From Sphingobacterium spiritivorum ATCC 33861 (GTDB lineage Bacteria; Bacteroidota; Bacteroidia; Sphingobacteriales; Sphingobacteriaceae): 64,000 nt of DNA. The position numbers and the translations under genes were made by a program. Location of the stretch: positions 243,659 through 307,658 of the forward strand of contig NZ_GL379776.1 of NCBI RefSeq assembly GCF_000143765.1. Reading direction: 5' to 3'. This document shows, piece after piece, positions 1 through 9,328 of this stretch; position 1 is the stretch's first letter; the number at the start of each line of letters is the position of its first letter. The notes below the pieces were generated by a model. That model was not told the origin of the DNA and did no database searches. It was given only the letters and a program-made list of their open reading frames with translations.

Positions 1-390
1 CATCTTTTGAAGCAATTCGGATGTATTTTCAAATGGAATATCCGTTTCCAGATAGGCATCATAAATAAAATGATTGCAGCCTCCAATCATCAGTTGCAGA
101 CGGTCGCCATTACGCAAATTGACTGTAAGCTGGTGAGTCGTGGTATCCCAGACACCTTTGAGAGCAGGATCAAATTCCGACACTGCATCTTTTGTCAGTC
201 TTTCCATGTCATTGTCAAAGATACAGTCATCCACTGTAGCTGTGATGGTATCTTTTCCAGTAGTAGAATCAGCTTTTAAGGCAATAGCAGTATCCGATTG
301 ACTTGTATTTTTGATATTACTGTTGGATTGGCAGCCTGCTGATAAGCAAATACCTGTAAGAAGAAAAGGTACTATAATTTTAAAATTCAT
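1..390 (-). CDS. Lipoprotein of unknown function, C-terminus beyond window edge
   Basis: Not a family I recognise. The frame opens at the ATG at 388-390 and stays open to the window edge, so about 130 residues are seen. Residues 1-20 are a lipoprotein signal ending in the lipobox LSAGC (Cys20), followed by a Ser/Thr/Asp-rich linker typical of a membrane tether. The visible domain has two further cysteines (about 56 and 105) that could pair in the periplasm. A 48-bp inverted repeat lies 60-107 bp upstream of the start and may act as operator for this gene, as terminator for the NlpC/P60 gene behind it, or both. Confidence 0.75.
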   Translation of the reverse strand, partial: MNFKIIVPFLLTGICLSAGCQSNSNIKNTSQSDTAIALKADSTTGKDTITATVDDCIFDNDMERLTKDAVSEFDPALKGVWDTTTHQLTVNLRNGDRLQLMIGGCNHFIYDAYLETDIPFENTSELLQKM

Positions 391-449
391 TTCAGTCAAA
401 TGATATAGTTTTAGTAGAAACTTGCGATTATTTATATTTTCAAACACAC

Positions 450-497
450 TATCATCAAAATAAGTGATAATTGTAATTATCACTTATTTTGATGATA
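450..497. repeat. Perfect inverted repeat with 23-bp arms, possible operator and/or terminator
   Basis: Arms 450-472 and 475-497 are exact reverse complements around a 2-bp GT centre. The core is GTGATAATTGTAATTATCAC. It lies between the stop of the NlpC/P60 gene (504) and the start of the lipoprotein (390). It has no GC-rich stem and almost no loop, which fits a protein-binding site better than a classical terminator, although it could also form a hairpin. The same core, with one centre base changed, overlaps the satD promoter at 25068-25097. Confidence 0.8.
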
Positions 498-503
498 AAA
501 TTA

Positions 504-1277
504 TCAATTATATCGTTTTACAATACGTAGCCGATGTGTATATTTATTCCAGTCTTTATTAAAAATTCCTTCCGAATCCATCTTGTCTATTCTGATCTTT
601 GCAGAGGCATGGATAATACGTTCACTATCCAACATAATACCTACATGAGTAATTCGCCCTTCTGCATTGTCAAAATAAGCGAGATCTCCGGCTTTTATTT
701 CCGGAAGAAAATCTACAGTAGTTCCCAGTTCTGCCTGTTGATATGCATCTCTGGGCAACTTTAAGTTAAAATGTCTGTAAATCAATTGAGAGAATCCTGA
801 ACAATCTATACCGGCACGTGAACGTCCTCCCCAGAGATACGGAACAGCTTCGTAGGCACGGGAAACAACAGCTATTTCTGTTTCAAATGAACCTGTGTCC
901 GGTGCAAACACATCTCCCTCAATGTTATACGCAACCTTGCCGACCTTCATCGTATTATCCTGGCCGGGATACACATATGTACCATGTACTAATTGTATGC
1001 GTACAAAGCCTGAAACAGCATAAGCCCCTGATGGACCTACCAACAGACGTTTTGAAGAATGACAGGAGTTGTACTCCTCCGCTGTGACATATGTAAACTG
1101 CCCCAACTGCAACCACCCCTCATAATTATCGGTTTCAGTTTTAATATATGCCCAATCTGCGGATTCTTCCAGAACCTCAAAGCATTCTCCGAACAATAAT
1201 TGTGATACCATTTCGCTGCGATGTGCAGCTTCTACCCTTAATGGTACAATAGAAAGATTACAGATTCCAAAAGCCAT
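504..1277 (-). CDS. NlpC/P60 (C40) cysteine peptidase with N-terminal SH3-like domains
   Basis: A peptidoglycan stem-peptide endopeptidase of the NlpC/P60 family. Residues about 10-125 look like bacterial SH3 domains that bind cell wall. The catalytic domain covers about 130-250, with the nucleophile in the DCSGF motif (Cys159), His211 in ITHVGI and the third polar residue at His223 in IIHAS. Length (257 aa) is normal for the SH3-NlpC/P60 arrangement in Bacteroidota. No clear signal peptide is visible, so cytosolic location, non-classical export or a misplaced start are all possible. Transcribed singly, divergent from the universal stress gene at 1437. Confidence 0.9.
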   Translation of the reverse strand: MAFGICNLSIVPLRVEAAHRSEMVSQLLFGECFEVLEESADWAYIKTETDNYEGWLQLGQFTYVTAEEYNSCHSSKRLLVGPSGAYAVSGFVRIQLVHGTYVYPGQDNTMKVGKVAYNIEGDVFAPDTGSFETEIAVVSRAYEAVPYLWGGRSRAGIDCSGFSQLIYRHFNLKLPRDAYQQAELGTTVDFLPEIKAGDLAYFDNAEGRITHVGIMLDSERIIHASAKIRIDKMDSEGIFNKDWNKYTHRLRIVKRYN

Positions 1278-1436
1278 AATATGAATATTCTGTAGAACAG
1301 TCCTAAAAATACGGTTATCGTACTACCATATATCAATGCCTGTTCTTTGCTAAAAAACAAATTATATAGATATGAAACAAAATGCTTATTTCATATGTTT
1401 TATTCCTACGAAGATAATCCTTTAAAGTGAAATATT

Positions 1437-1910
1437 ATGACTACAGTACATCCAAAATTCCAACGTGTTCTTGTAGCGATCGACGATAGTCCTTGCTCAT
1501 TAAAAGCTATTGAGTATGCAAAAGAAGTAACGAAATTATTAAAAACTTCTATTGCCTTAGTTACAGTAGTACCTCCCACGACCCCTGCCAGCTATGGTGC
1601 AGATCCGCTTCTGGGACAGCAACCCATTATTGTACCTGAAGTTACAGAGATACAGGAAAAATCAGCTCAGGAATTTCTGGAAAGAATAAGCCGGGAATTT
1701 GAAGAAGCGAATGAAGTTTTTGTGTTCAACAAGGTGGGTTCTGTCAAACAGGAAATTCTTTCGGTAGCACAGGAATGGGCTGCTGACCTGATAATTATGG
1801 GCTCAAATGGCCGTACAGGATTTGATCATTTTATCTCAGGTAGTGTTTCTGAAGGCGTTATCCGCAAATCGTTATGTCCTGTAATGGTAATCCCGGGAAA
1901 AGCAGAATAG
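1437..1910 (+). CDS. Universal stress protein (UspA family)
   Basis: A 157-residue single-domain universal stress protein. The N-terminus shows the typical first strand RVLVAIDDSP with the adenine-contacting Asp. The C-terminus carries the ATP-binding signature G-x2-G-x9-G-S within IIMGSNGRTG...SGSVSEGV and ends with the usual CPVMVIP strand. ATP-binding members modulate stress survival through unknown partners. Its stop codon is one base from the stop of the convergent RNA methyltransferase gene, with no room for a terminator between them. Confidence 0.93.
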   Translation: MTTVHPKFQRVLVAIDDSPCSLKAIEYAKEVTKLLKTSIALVTVVPPTTPASYGADPLLGQQPIIVPEVTEIQEKSAQEFLERISREFEEANEVFVFNKVGSVKQEILSVAQEWAADLIIMGSNGRTGFDHFISGSVSEGVIRKSLCPVMVIPGKAE

Positions 1911-1911
1911 C

Positions 1912-3090
1912 TTATTTTTTACGTAACCGGGCCGCAAACATAGTATCGGCCTGCTGTTCGTACCCCTTCAAAGTGACCATTTCCTCCAGTTCGCACCCCA
2001 GATGTTCACAGATAAAATTGACAACGTCTTCATTTTCTTCTTTAAAAACAGAACAGGTGATATATAGCAGCGTTTTACCTGGTTTAAGGTGGCGTAATAC
2101 ATTCTTGGCAATCTGACGTTGCAATACAGAGAAACTGGCTATAGCGGATTCCCTGAATTGAGATATCATCTCCGGTGTTCTTCCCCATGTACCGGAACCG
2201 GAACAGGGTGCATCCAGAATAATACCGTCAAACAACTCCTTATCCAATATTGTTAACGGATCACGTGTCAGATCAATAACTTTCTTACGGTAATTTTTGA
2301 TTCCGGCCAAATCAAAACGCTCGTCCAGATTACGAAGTATACTCATCCGGATATCAGACACCAGTAATTTTACTGATGGATATTTATCCAGAAAAAGAAG
2401 AGCCTTCCCTCCCGATGCAGCACAGGCATCCCACCAGCTTTCACCATCTTTTGCTTCTATCAGATCAATCGTCTTTTGGGAAGACAGATCCTGTACTTCA
2501 TAAAGTCCGGATAATCCTTTCAACTGCTGCAGATTTGTTCCGTTACGTAAGGCTAATGTCTGTGAGCGAACATTCTCAAATGCAACTCCTGCTTCTGTAA
2601 GGATATGCTTTACTTTCGCTTCTGATCCTCTTTTCAATCGGATAAACAGATCCGGTTGTATCAGTTGACTTTGCAGGAACAGCTCTGTATCAATAGGAGC
2701 TGATAAATGTTGTTGGAATGGAAAAAGGTCTGATTTGTTTATCAAATCCAGACTGACCAAAAAATCAATTTTATCTGAAACAGGATCCCCTAATCGTGGC
2801 GTCCATTCAGGTTGGTAATAAGAGACAACTGTACTCTCTGTCTCACACAGAAACTCAGCAAGCACGACCCGATTTGTCACCGGAAGTTGTGCCGCAGCTG
2901 TACCTAACCTGAAAAAGTTATAGCACAGCCTGGAAGTCATCCGTCTGTCGGATGACCCCATCTGCTTATTATCTTTAAAAAACTGTGTTAAAAACCTTGA
3001 GAACGGTTCTTTATTCGGATATGAAGACAGTGCACGTTCAAAATTGCGAATTTGCTGTCCTATACGTCTCTCGTTGACCTCCATTAGCAT
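1912..3090 (-). CDS. RsmB/NOP-type RNA cytosine-5 methyltransferase
   Basis: SAM-dependent m5C methyltransferase acting on rRNA or tRNA. The C-terminal half is a Rossmann methyltransferase: SAM-binding motif near WWDACAASGGKALLF, the DAPCSGSGTWGR motif IV with its cysteine, and the second catalytic cysteine in YITCSVF. The N-terminal half is a helical RNA-binding region as in Fmu/RsmB. Two in-frame ATGs (3090 and 3084) are possible starts. It is the last gene of a probable operon guaA, lipoprotein, methyltransferase, with a 20-bp gap to the lipoprotein stop. Exact RNA target not determinable. Confidence 0.9.
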   Translation of the reverse strand: MLMEVNERRIGQQIRNFERALSSYPNKEPFSRFLTQFFKDNKQMGSSDRRMTSRLCYNFFRLGTAAAQLPVTNRVVLAEFLCETESTVVSYYQPEWTPRLGDPVSDKIDFLVSLDLINKSDLFPFQQHLSAPIDTELFLQSQLIQPDLFIRLKRGSEAKVKHILTEAGVAFENVRSQTLALRNGTNLQQLKGLSGLYEVQDLSSQKTIDLIEAKDGESWWDACAASGGKALLFLDKYPSVKLLVSDIRMSILRNLDERFDLAGIKNYRKKVIDLTRDPLTILDKELFDGIILDAPCSGSGTWGRTPEMISQFRESAIASFSVLQRQIAKNVLRHLKPGKTLLYITCSVFKEENEDVVNFICEHLGCELEEMVTLKGYEQQADTMFAARLRKK

Positions 3091-3110
3091 TTACCCAATA
3101 GTAAGGGTTA

Positions 3111-4397
3111 TTATTTTGATTGAAATGCACCATTACGGTATACTAAGAAACCAACTGCATTATTAACATACCCCCATGCAGCATTATACTGAAATTTAAA
3201 GGAGTTAGACAGCCCGTCAAATTCTTCACTTTCTACATGCGCGGCATAATCTTTACCATATTTGGCAATCAGTCTTCCAAAGTATTGAGCGGCATCATAT
3301 CCTTTAAATGAATATTCTGATGGCTCTACTCCATAAGTATCCTTATATGTGGTCTTAAATTTACGCACGGCAGATGAATACGAAGAAAGTACAAATGAAG
3401 AACTGATCGTTATCGAATAGTCATCTACATTACTGAATGCCTTAAAATCAAACTTATCCCATGTCGGATGTCCGAACAGGGCAAATTTGTAAGGTGATTC
3501 CAGGCTTTTAGTATCCAGATTACTCAATAATGCTCTAAGCTGTACTGCACTTGTGGTGCCTGTGACAATAATGTTTTTGCCTGTCTGGGTCAGCGATTGA
3601 TTCAGTTGGTCTATACTCGTCACCGAACGTACATCCAGTTTTTTCTTTGCTCCTGCTATTTCTGTATCAAATCCTGTAAGGAACTGTTTGTGATCTGCAT
3701 CTCCGGTATTGTAAACAATGACAACATCTCCGGTATTGTATTCCCTGATAATCTCTTTTGCCATCTCCCGCATGTGTACCCGTATCGGCGGAGTAAGTGA
3801 CACAAGATTAGGATTATTAAATTCTGTAGGCATAGTTGCTGCTAGCGGCGATACCTGCAGAATTTTCCTGTTTACGGAATTTGCACCGAAAGTTTTAATC
3901 TCTTTTGGATAGATAGGACCTACAATTAATGATGCATACTGCACATCATCGGATTTAGCTATCGCTGTAGTGCGTACCACATCATCCCGGGAGTCCAGCA
4001 CATTTAAGGTGAAATTAGTTCCTTGCTTAGCCAGATCATCTAATCCGGTCTGAAATCCCTGATAAAAGTCTAATGCCAATGCGGAACGCTTTACATCATT
4101 TTCAGACAAAAGACTGGTATTGACAGAAGTCAGCTGGAAAGGAAGGATCAGGGCTATCTGATTGACCATAGCCCTTTTTGCTGCCGCCTTTTGCTCTGCC
4201 GGAGACAATTCTTTTACTGTAGTCTTATCTTTATCCTTTTTCTCTGTTACAGCACCTGTATTTCCACCTTTATAATCAGGTGAACGCAGCACGCCGGTAG
4301 TCTTAGGAGAACATGATGTAACAGCCAGTAAAAGTGCTGCCAGCAGCAGTAAATTATTCCCACTCAATCGTTGCCGGCGGTTTGGAACTGATATCAT
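3111..4397 (-). CDS. Lipoprotein with type 1 periplasmic-binding fold (LppC/ABC substrate-binding-like)
   Basis: Residues after the lipobox resemble the type 1 periplasmic-binding-protein fold shared by amino-acid receptors and LppC/LpoA lipoproteins: QIALILPF at the domain start, LIVGPIYP and SPLAATMP in the ligand cleft region. The start is chosen at the ATG at 4395-4397, because it gives a basic n-region ([11 protein letters not shown]), a Leu-rich core and the lipobox LAVTSC. That start lies inside guaA, so the two genes overlap by 44 bp in different frames. Because the locus lacks transporter genes, a role in envelope maintenance is more likely than solute uptake. About 428 residues. Confidence 0.8.
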   Translation of the reverse strand: MISVPNRRQRLSGNNLLLLAALLLAVTSCSPKTTGVLRSPDYKGGNTGAVTEKKDKDKTTVKELSPAEQKAAAKRAMVNQIALILPFQLTSVNTSLLSENDVKRSALALDFYQGFQTGLDDLAKQGTNFTLNVLDSRDDVVRTTAIAKSDDVQYASLIVGPIYPKEIKTFGANSVNRKILQVSPLAATMPTEFNNPNLVSLTPPIRVHMREMAKEIIREYNTGDVVIVYNTGDADHKQFLTGFDTEIAGAKKKLDVRSVTSIDQLNQSLTQTGKNIIVTGTTSAVQLRALLSNLDTKSLESPYKFALFGHPTWDKFDFKAFSNVDDYSITISSSFVLSSYSSAVRKFKTTYKDTYGVEPSEYSFKGYDAAQYFGRLIAKYGKDYAAHVESEEFDGLSNSFKFQYNAAWGYVNNAVGFLVYRNGAFQSK

Positions 4398-5904
4398 ATA
4401 CAACTCTGTTGATTCCTTTAACATGATTAATGATTTCGTTAGAAATTTTTGCCAGAAGATCATATGGCAAGTGAATCCAGTCTGCAGTCATACCGTCCAG
4501 TGAACCTACAGCACGCAAACTCACCACATGCTCATATGTACGTTCGTCTCCCATTACACCTACAGATTTCACCGGAAGGAATATTGTTCCTGCCTGCCAT
4601 ACTTTATCGTACCATCCGGATTCTTTCAGATTACGGATGTAGATATCGTCTGCTTCCTGTAAGATACGTACACGATCCGGAGTAATATCTCCCAGAATGC
4701 GTATTGCTAGTCCAGGTCCGGGGAAAGGATGTCTTCCCAGAATAGCGGGATCTACATTCAATGTTTTTCCGACTTTACGAACTTCGTCCTTGAACAAAGT
4801 CTTCAATGGTTCTACAACCTTCAACTTCATAAAGTCCGGAAGACCTCCTACATTATGGTGTGATTTGATCGTCGCCGAAGGGCCTTTTACCGATATAGAT
4901 TCGATAATATCAGGATAGATTGTACCTTGTCCCAACCATTTGGCCTCTACACCTTCTGGTAATTCTTTCTGGATCTCTTTTGCAGCTTCATCAAAGACAT
5001 CTATAAATGAAGCACCAATGATCTTTCTCTTTTGTTCAGGTTCTGAAATACCAGCCAATCTGCCATAGAATAAATCTTTAGCATTGATTCCCTTGATATT
5101 CAGCCCCATATTTTTATACGAATCCAACACCTGCTCGTATTCGTCTTTACGCAGTAATCCGTGATCCACGAATATACAGTGAAGATTTTTACCTATTGCC
5201 TGATGCAATAACACACCTGCTACAGTAGAATCTACACCTCCTGAGAGTGCCAGGATCACATGGTCATTACCTAATTGTTTTTTAAGATCTGCAACTGTAG
5301 TTTCTACAAAAGCATCTGCAGTCCAGTCCTGTTCGCATCCGCAAATGTCAACAACAAAGTTTTTCAGCAATACCTGACCATCTGTGCTGTGCGTTACTTC
5401 GGGGTGAAACTGAATACCGAAAGTCTGCGTGCCCTCTACCTGATAGGCTGCTACTCTTACTTTATCCGTACTGGCAATAATTTTAAAGTTTGCCGGGACA
5501 TCTTTGATCGTATCTCCATGTGACATCCAGACCTGTGACTGGGTCGGTACTCCTACCAATAATGGATTAGCGTCATCTACAAATTGCAAATTAGCACGTC
5601 CGTACTCTCTGATTTCCGAAGGCAATACCTCTCCTCCGGATTGTTGTGCGATATATTGTGCTCCGTAACACACTCCTAATAACGGGAAACGGTCCTGAAT
5701 AGATTTAAAATCTATTTGTGGTGCATCTTCCTGGCGTACCGAATACGGACTTCCTGAAAAAATAACACCTTTTACTGTTTCATCAAATTCTGGAAGATGA
5801 TTAAAAGGATGGATTTCGCAATACACACTTAGTTCACGCACACGTCTGGCAATCAACTGTGTATACTGTGAACCAAAATCAAGAATAATAATTTTTTCTG
5901 GCAT
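4354..5904 (-). CDS. guaA: GMP synthase (glutamine-hydrolysing)
   Basis: Converts XMP, ATP and glutamine to GMP in the last step of guanine nucleotide synthesis. The N-terminal class I amidotransferase shows the nucleophile in LLGVCYGAQ (Cys79) and the His/Glu pair in FHPEVTHS. The ATP-pyrophosphatase domain begins with the P-loop [11 protein letters not shown]. The C-terminal dimerisation domain ends in the conserved PPATIEWE. Length 516 aa matches the family. A TAnnTTTG promoter box lies only 4 nt upstream of the ATG, suggesting a leaderless transcript. First gene of an operon with the overlapping lipoprotein. Confidence 0.98.
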   Translation of the reverse strand: MPEKIIILDFGSQYTQLIARRVRELSVYCEIHPFNHLPEFDETVKGVIFSGSPYSVRQEDAPQIDFKSIQDRFPLLGVCYGAQYIAQQSGGEVLPSEIREYGRANLQFVDDANPLLVGVPTQSQVWMSHGDTIKDVPANFKIIASTDKVRVAAYQVEGTQTFGIQFHPEVTHSTDGQVLLKNFVVDICGCEQDWTADAFVETTVADLKKQLGNDHVILALSGGVDSTVAGVLLHQAIGKNLHCIFVDHGLLRKDEYEQVLDSYKNMGLNIKGINAKDLFYGRLAGISEPEQKRKIIGASFIDVFDEAAKEIQKELPEGVEAKWLGQGTIYPDIIESISVKGPSATIKSHHNVGGLPDFMKLKVVEPLKTLFKDEVRKVGKTLNVDPAILGRHPFPGPGLAIRILGDITPDRVRILQEADDIYIRNLKESGWYDKVWQAGTIFLPVKSVGVMGDERTYEHVVSLRAVGSLDGMTADWIHLPYDLLAKISNEIINHVKGINRVVYDISSKPPATIEWE

Positions 5905-5908
5905 GGGC

Positions 5909-5916
5909 CAAAGTTA
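5909..5916 (-). promoter_or_regulatory. guaA promoter -7 box (TAACTTTG), leaderless spacing
   Basis: On the minus strand TAACTTTG matches the Bacteroidota -7 consensus TAnnTTTG and is separated from the guaA ATG by four bases (GCCC). The same N4 spacing is seen at 8363-8370 and 32790-32797. No clear TTTG -33 element is visible. Confidence 0.5.
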
Positions 5917-6076
5917 CGGATTTGTACTGAAATATGATTCTATAAAAACAATATAACGATAAAAGTAGTTTGAAATTATCTGTTTACCGCTGAGATGTTT
6001 ATTGCGGATAATTTATCAGCAGTATATTCGGAGAGCAGAATCGGCTTATTTTTCTCTAAGAAAGGAAAAAAGCAAA

Positions 6077-6105
6077 AAAGCTGCCTTAGATTTTAAAGCA
6101 GCTTT
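6077..6105 (-). terminator. Rho-independent terminator of the RluA-TlpA-pyrF operon
   Basis: Stem AAAGCTGC/GCAGCTTT (6077-6084 and 6098-6105) with a 13-nt loop. Read on the minus strand it is followed by a T-rich run. It lies 20 bp past the pyrF stop. Confidence 0.8.
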
Positions 6106-6124
6106 CTGTATACTATTTTATAAT

Positions 6125-6958
6125 TTAAATAACGCCGTGAAGCATCAACTGTTGCTCCATCTCTTTCTGAAGAATCAATGCCTCTTCTCTGGCTCGTTCG
6201 GCAAAGTCTTTTCCATTTGACGCATAGATAATACCACGGGTACTGTTAACCAGTAATCCACAATCCTTATTCATACCATATTTACATACATCTTCCAGAC
6301 TTCCACCCTGTGCACCTACACCCGGTACAAGCAGAAAATGATCCGGTGCATGTTCACGTATTTTGATAAATCCTTCGCCACGGGTAGCACCTACTACATA
6401 CATAATCTGCTCGTCCGATCCCCAGGTATTTACCTTGTCCAGGACTTCTTCAAATAACTGTTTTCCGGAGGTATTGGTAAAATTCTGAAAATCCAGACTT
6501 CCCGGATTAGAGGTAAGTGCCAATACTATAGCCCACTTACCTTCAAAATCTAAAAATGGTGTGACCGAATCTTTACCCATATAAGGAGCAATAGTAATCG
6601 AGTCAAAGCTCATACCCGAGTTTTGCTGATCAAAAAATGCACTGGCATACATTTTAGAGGTATTACCTATATCTCCACGCTTGGCATCCGCTATACTGAA
6701 ACAGTCTTTAGGCAAAGCTTCCCAGGTCTTGCGAAGAGATTCCCAGCCCCTCATACCATAGCTTTCGTAGAAAGCGATATTAGGTTTATAGGCCACACAA
6801 AGATCCGCTGTCGCTTCAATAATTGCTTTATTAAAGCTAAAGATAGGATCTTCATTATCCAGTAAATGTTCGGGAATCTTGGTCAGATCTGTATCCAGAC
6901 CTACACAGAGAAATGAATGCTTTGTTTTGATTTGTTGAATGAGCGCTGCTCTGGTCAT
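6125..6958 (-). CDS. pyrF: Orotidine 5'-phosphate decarboxylase, type 2
   Basis: Makes UMP from OMP in pyrimidine synthesis. The active-site signature is [14 protein letters not shown], containing the Asp-Lys-Asp core. The 277-residue length and the sequence identify the longer type 2 subfamily usual in Bacteroidota, rather than the ~230-residue type 1 enzyme. It follows a thioredoxin-like gene with a 42-bp gap and is followed by a terminator, so it probably ends the operon starting at 8358. Confidence 0.96.
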   Translation of the reverse strand: MTRAALIQQIKTKHSFLCVGLDTDLTKIPEHLLDNEDPIFSFNKAIIEATADLCVAYKPNIAFYESYGMRGWESLRKTWEALPKDCFSIADAKRGDIGNTSKMYASAFFDQQNSGMSFDSITIAPYMGKDSVTPFLDFEGKWAIVLALTSNPGSLDFQNFTNTSGKQLFEEVLDKVNTWGSDEQIMYVVGATRGEGFIKIREHAPDHFLLVPGVGAQGGSLEDVCKYGMNKDCGLLVNSTRGIIYASNGKDFAERAREEALILQKEMEQQLMLHGVI

Positions 6959-7000
6959 ATTAAAAATTCAAAAGTAAAAATTCAAAAATAAGGGAAGATC

Positions 7001-7603
7001 CTATTTATTAATCAGTTCCTCTATAAAATCCACAACTTCTTTACGGCTATAATCCGCCATTCCTTCATGTCTGGTCACTATTGCTCCCGCTTTATCAAGT
7101 ATTAATGTTGTTGGAATAGATCCTCCTAACCAGGTCTGCGGAATCTCTTCTGCTGGAAAATGTACAGGCATTGTCAGTTTTTCATCCTGCATAAACTGCA
7201 GCGCTTTTTCTGTGTCGTTTTCTATTTCTACAATCAGAAAAGCTACTTTATCGTTATTTTTAAACTTATCATACAGCTTCTGAATAGATGGCATTTCTGC
7301 TTTACAAGGGGGGCACCAGGTTGCCCAAAAATTAACAAACACCACTTTTCCTTTGAGATCATGTGTCTGAATAGTTTTACCGGAAGCATCCACAAAAGCC
7401 AGATTAGGTTCTCCTGATTGAACAGCATTAGCCCCTTCCGGTATAGAGTCAGGTGTTTTCGGCACTTCAAGTTTAGGTTTGAACAAACCTATCTTCATAA
7501 GCCCCTGCTGAAAATAAGCACGACTCGTTGGCCATACCAGCAATGCGATCAGCACAACGAAAACCACATTAATTACAATTTTTTTAGTTTTTGGATTCAT
7601 CAC
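7001..7603 (-). CDS. Membrane-anchored TlpA/ResA-like thioredoxin
   Basis: A single N-terminal membrane helix (about residues 9-28) anchors a periplasmic thioredoxin fold. The redox motif is WCPPC (Cys97 and Cys100) in VNFWATWCPPCKAEMP, typical of TlpA/ResA proteins that reduce disulfides in the periplasm, for example for cytochrome c maturation. The cis-Pro loop appears in GGSIPTTLIL. Start codon at 7603 gives a basic n-region. It is 11 bp behind the pseudouridine synthase gene and probably cotranscribed with it and pyrF. Its substrate is unknown. Confidence 0.92.
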   Translation of the reverse strand: MMNPKTKKIVINVVFVVLIALLVWPTSRAYFQQGLMKIGLFKPKLEVPKTPDSIPEGANAVQSGEPNLAFVDASGKTIQTHDLKGKVVFVNFWATWCPPCKAEMPSIQKLYDKFKNNDKVAFLIVEIENDTEKALQFMQDEKLTMPVHFPAEEIPQTWLGGSIPTTLILDKAGAIVTRHEGMADYSRKEVVDFIEELINK

Positions 7604-7614
7604 AAATAAATGGG

Positions 7615-8358
7615 TTAAGCATCAAATTTTTCTAGCTGTTTGAGTAAGATAGCGAAATCCTTTGGATATTCGGCCTCAAATTCATAAGACTTATCAGCAA
7701 CTTTAAATCTTACTTTTTTGGAATGTAATGCAAAGCGTTTCATGATTGGTTGCTCTTCTTCATCCTTTGACAATGTAAATCCACGTTTCTTAATTTGAGA
7801 AAGATAAACCGGCTTTCCTCTATACATACTGTCACCTACGATGGCCGCATGTTGTGTCGCCAAATGAATACGTATCTGGTGCATACGTCCTGTAATCGGC
7901 TTGCACTCCACTAACGTAAAGTGCTTAAAGTATTGTATAGAATTAAAGATCGTTTCGGCAGGTTTACCGTTATAGCGGTCAATAGTTACATTCTTATTTC
8001 CCTGATTAAGGATCGGGAGATCTATTTTGAGATCCTGAAAAATATGAGTTCCTTCAATAATAGCATGATAGGTTTTATCTACCCGTCTCTTTTCAAATTC
8101 TATGGAGATCAAACGGTAAGTTTCCGGATTTTTAGCGATAAGAAGTATGCCTGAAGTTTCCTTATCCAGTCGGTGACAGATCTGTGCATCGGCGTAGTAT
8201 TTCTTAGCCAGACGCAGTATATTGATCTCTCCGCCTTCACGCTCGTCAAGCGAGGCTATAAAAGGGGGTTTGTTGATTACAATAATATTTTCATCTTCGT
8301 GAATGATCAGATCAGTGAACTTCGGAAATTTAAAGAGTTTAGCTTCGCTTTGCTTCAT
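7615..8358 (-). CDS. RluA-family pseudouridine synthase
   Basis: Isomerises uridine to pseudouridine in rRNA or tRNA. The catalytic Asp is in the motif HRLDKETSGILL, and the later GRMHQIRIHLA motif is typical of RluA/RluD. At 247 residues it consists of the catalytic domain with no S4 domain. A TAAATTTG promoter box ends 4 nt before the ATG, so the transcript may be leaderless. Divergent from panB. Target base not assignable. Confidence 0.92.
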   Translation of the reverse strand: MKQSEAKLFKFPKFTDLIIHEDENIIVINKPPFIASLDEREGGEINILRLAKKYYADAQICHRLDKETSGILLIAKNPETYRLISIEFEKRRVDKTYHAIIEGTHIFQDLKIDLPILNQGNKNVTIDRYNGKPAETIFNSIQYFKHFTLVECKPITGRMHQIRIHLATQHAAIVGDSMYRGKPVYLSQIKKRGFTLSKDEEEQPIMKRFALHSKKVRFKVADKSYEFEAEYPKDFAILLKQLEKFDA

Positions 8359-8362
8359 CCTG

Positions 8363-8370
8363 CAAATTTA
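8363..8370 (-). promoter_or_regulatory. -7 box (TAAATTTG) of the RluA-family gene, leaderless spacing
   Basis: Minus-strand TAAATTTG fits TAnnTTTG and is followed by four bases and then the ATG at 8358. Same geometry as guaA and the HAD gene. Confidence 0.5.
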
Positions 8371-8465
8371 CAAAATACCTTTGAGATAGCTGCGATTTAC
8401 CTTTACCGATAAGGCTAACAAGCATTTATTAGGGTTTTAAAACATAGTTTTGCTTAAAATTTCTA

Positions 8466-8473
8466 TACTTTTG
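8466..8473 (+). promoter_or_regulatory. Candidate panB promoter -7 box (TACTTTTG)
   Basis: TACTTTTG fits the TAnnTTTG consensus and sits 20 nt before the panB ATG. A TTTG at 8449-8452 is closer than the usual -33 spacing, so the upstream element is uncertain. Confidence 0.45.
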
Positions 8474-8493
8474 TTTCTTCAACAAACGAAGAC

Positions 8494-9309
8494 ATGTCTG
8501 TAAACAAAGAAATTACACGAATCACGACTTCTACCATTCAGGAATTGAAGAATCGTAAAGAAAAAATTGCGATGCTGACCGGCTATGATTATTCTATAGC
8601 ACGTGCACTGGATGAGGGAGGAGTTGAAATCATTTTAGTAGGCGACTCTGCCGCTAATGTATTTGCCGGTTACGAAACGACCTTGCCGATGACACTGGAC
8701 AACATGATTTATCATGCTTCAGCGGTAGTAAGAGGTACCAAACGTGCGATGGTAGTCGTAGACCTTCCTTTCGGAGCTTATCAGGGCGACATCAACGATG
8801 CTTATAAGGCTGCTGTTCGCGTCATGAAAGAATCCGGAGCGCATGCACTCAAACTGGAAGGTGGTGTAGAGATCATCGAAAACATCCGTAAAATAGTTGA
8901 GACAGGAATCCCGGTTTGCGGGCACCTGGGGCTTACGCCACAGTCCATTTACAAATTCGGAAACTTTGGTGTAAGAGCTAAAGAGGAAGCTGAAGCGGAA
9001 AAATTAAAGACAGATGCATTAGCCCTTCAGGAAGCAGGTTGTTTTGCTGTGGTACTGGAGAAAATTCCGGCCAAGCTGGCAGCTGAAGTATCTGCTTCTT
9101 TGCATATCCCTACTATAGGCATCGGAGCAGGAAACGGATGTGACGGTCAGGTATTGGTCGTAAATGATATGCTGGGATTGACAAAAGGTTTTAAACCTAA
9201 GTTTTTGCGTCAGTATCTTAATCTGTACGAGGAAATGACCAAAGCATTCGGCCAGTATGTAGCTGATGTCAAAGCTGTAAATTACCCGAACGAAAACGAA
9301 CAATATTAA
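8494..9309 (+). CDS. panB: 3-methyl-2-oxobutanoate hydroxymethyltransferase
   Basis: Ketopantoate hydroxymethyltransferase, first committed step of pantothenate and coenzyme A synthesis, using methylenetetrahydrofolate. Recognised from KIAMLTGYDYSIARALD at the N-terminus, the metal-binding LVGDSAANV segment, HLGLTPQS and the TIGIGAGNGCDGQVLV motif near the C-terminus. Length 271 aa is typical. A membrane protein gene follows after 19 bp, probably in the same transcript. Confidence 0.97.
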   Translation: MSVNKEITRITTSTIQELKNRKEKIAMLTGYDYSIARALDEGGVEIILVGDSAANVFAGYETTLPMTLDNMIYHASAVVRGTKRAMVVVDLPFGAYQGDINDAYKAAVRVMKESGAHALKLEGGVEIIENIRKIVETGIPVCGHLGLTPQSIYKFGNFGVRAKEEAEAEKLKTDALALQEAGCFAVVLEKIPAKLAAEVSASLHIPTIGIGAGNGCDGQVLVVNDMLGLTKGFKPKFLRQYLNLYEEMTKAFGQYVADVKAVNYPNENEQY

Positions 9310-9328
9310 TTATACTACTTAAGCAAAG

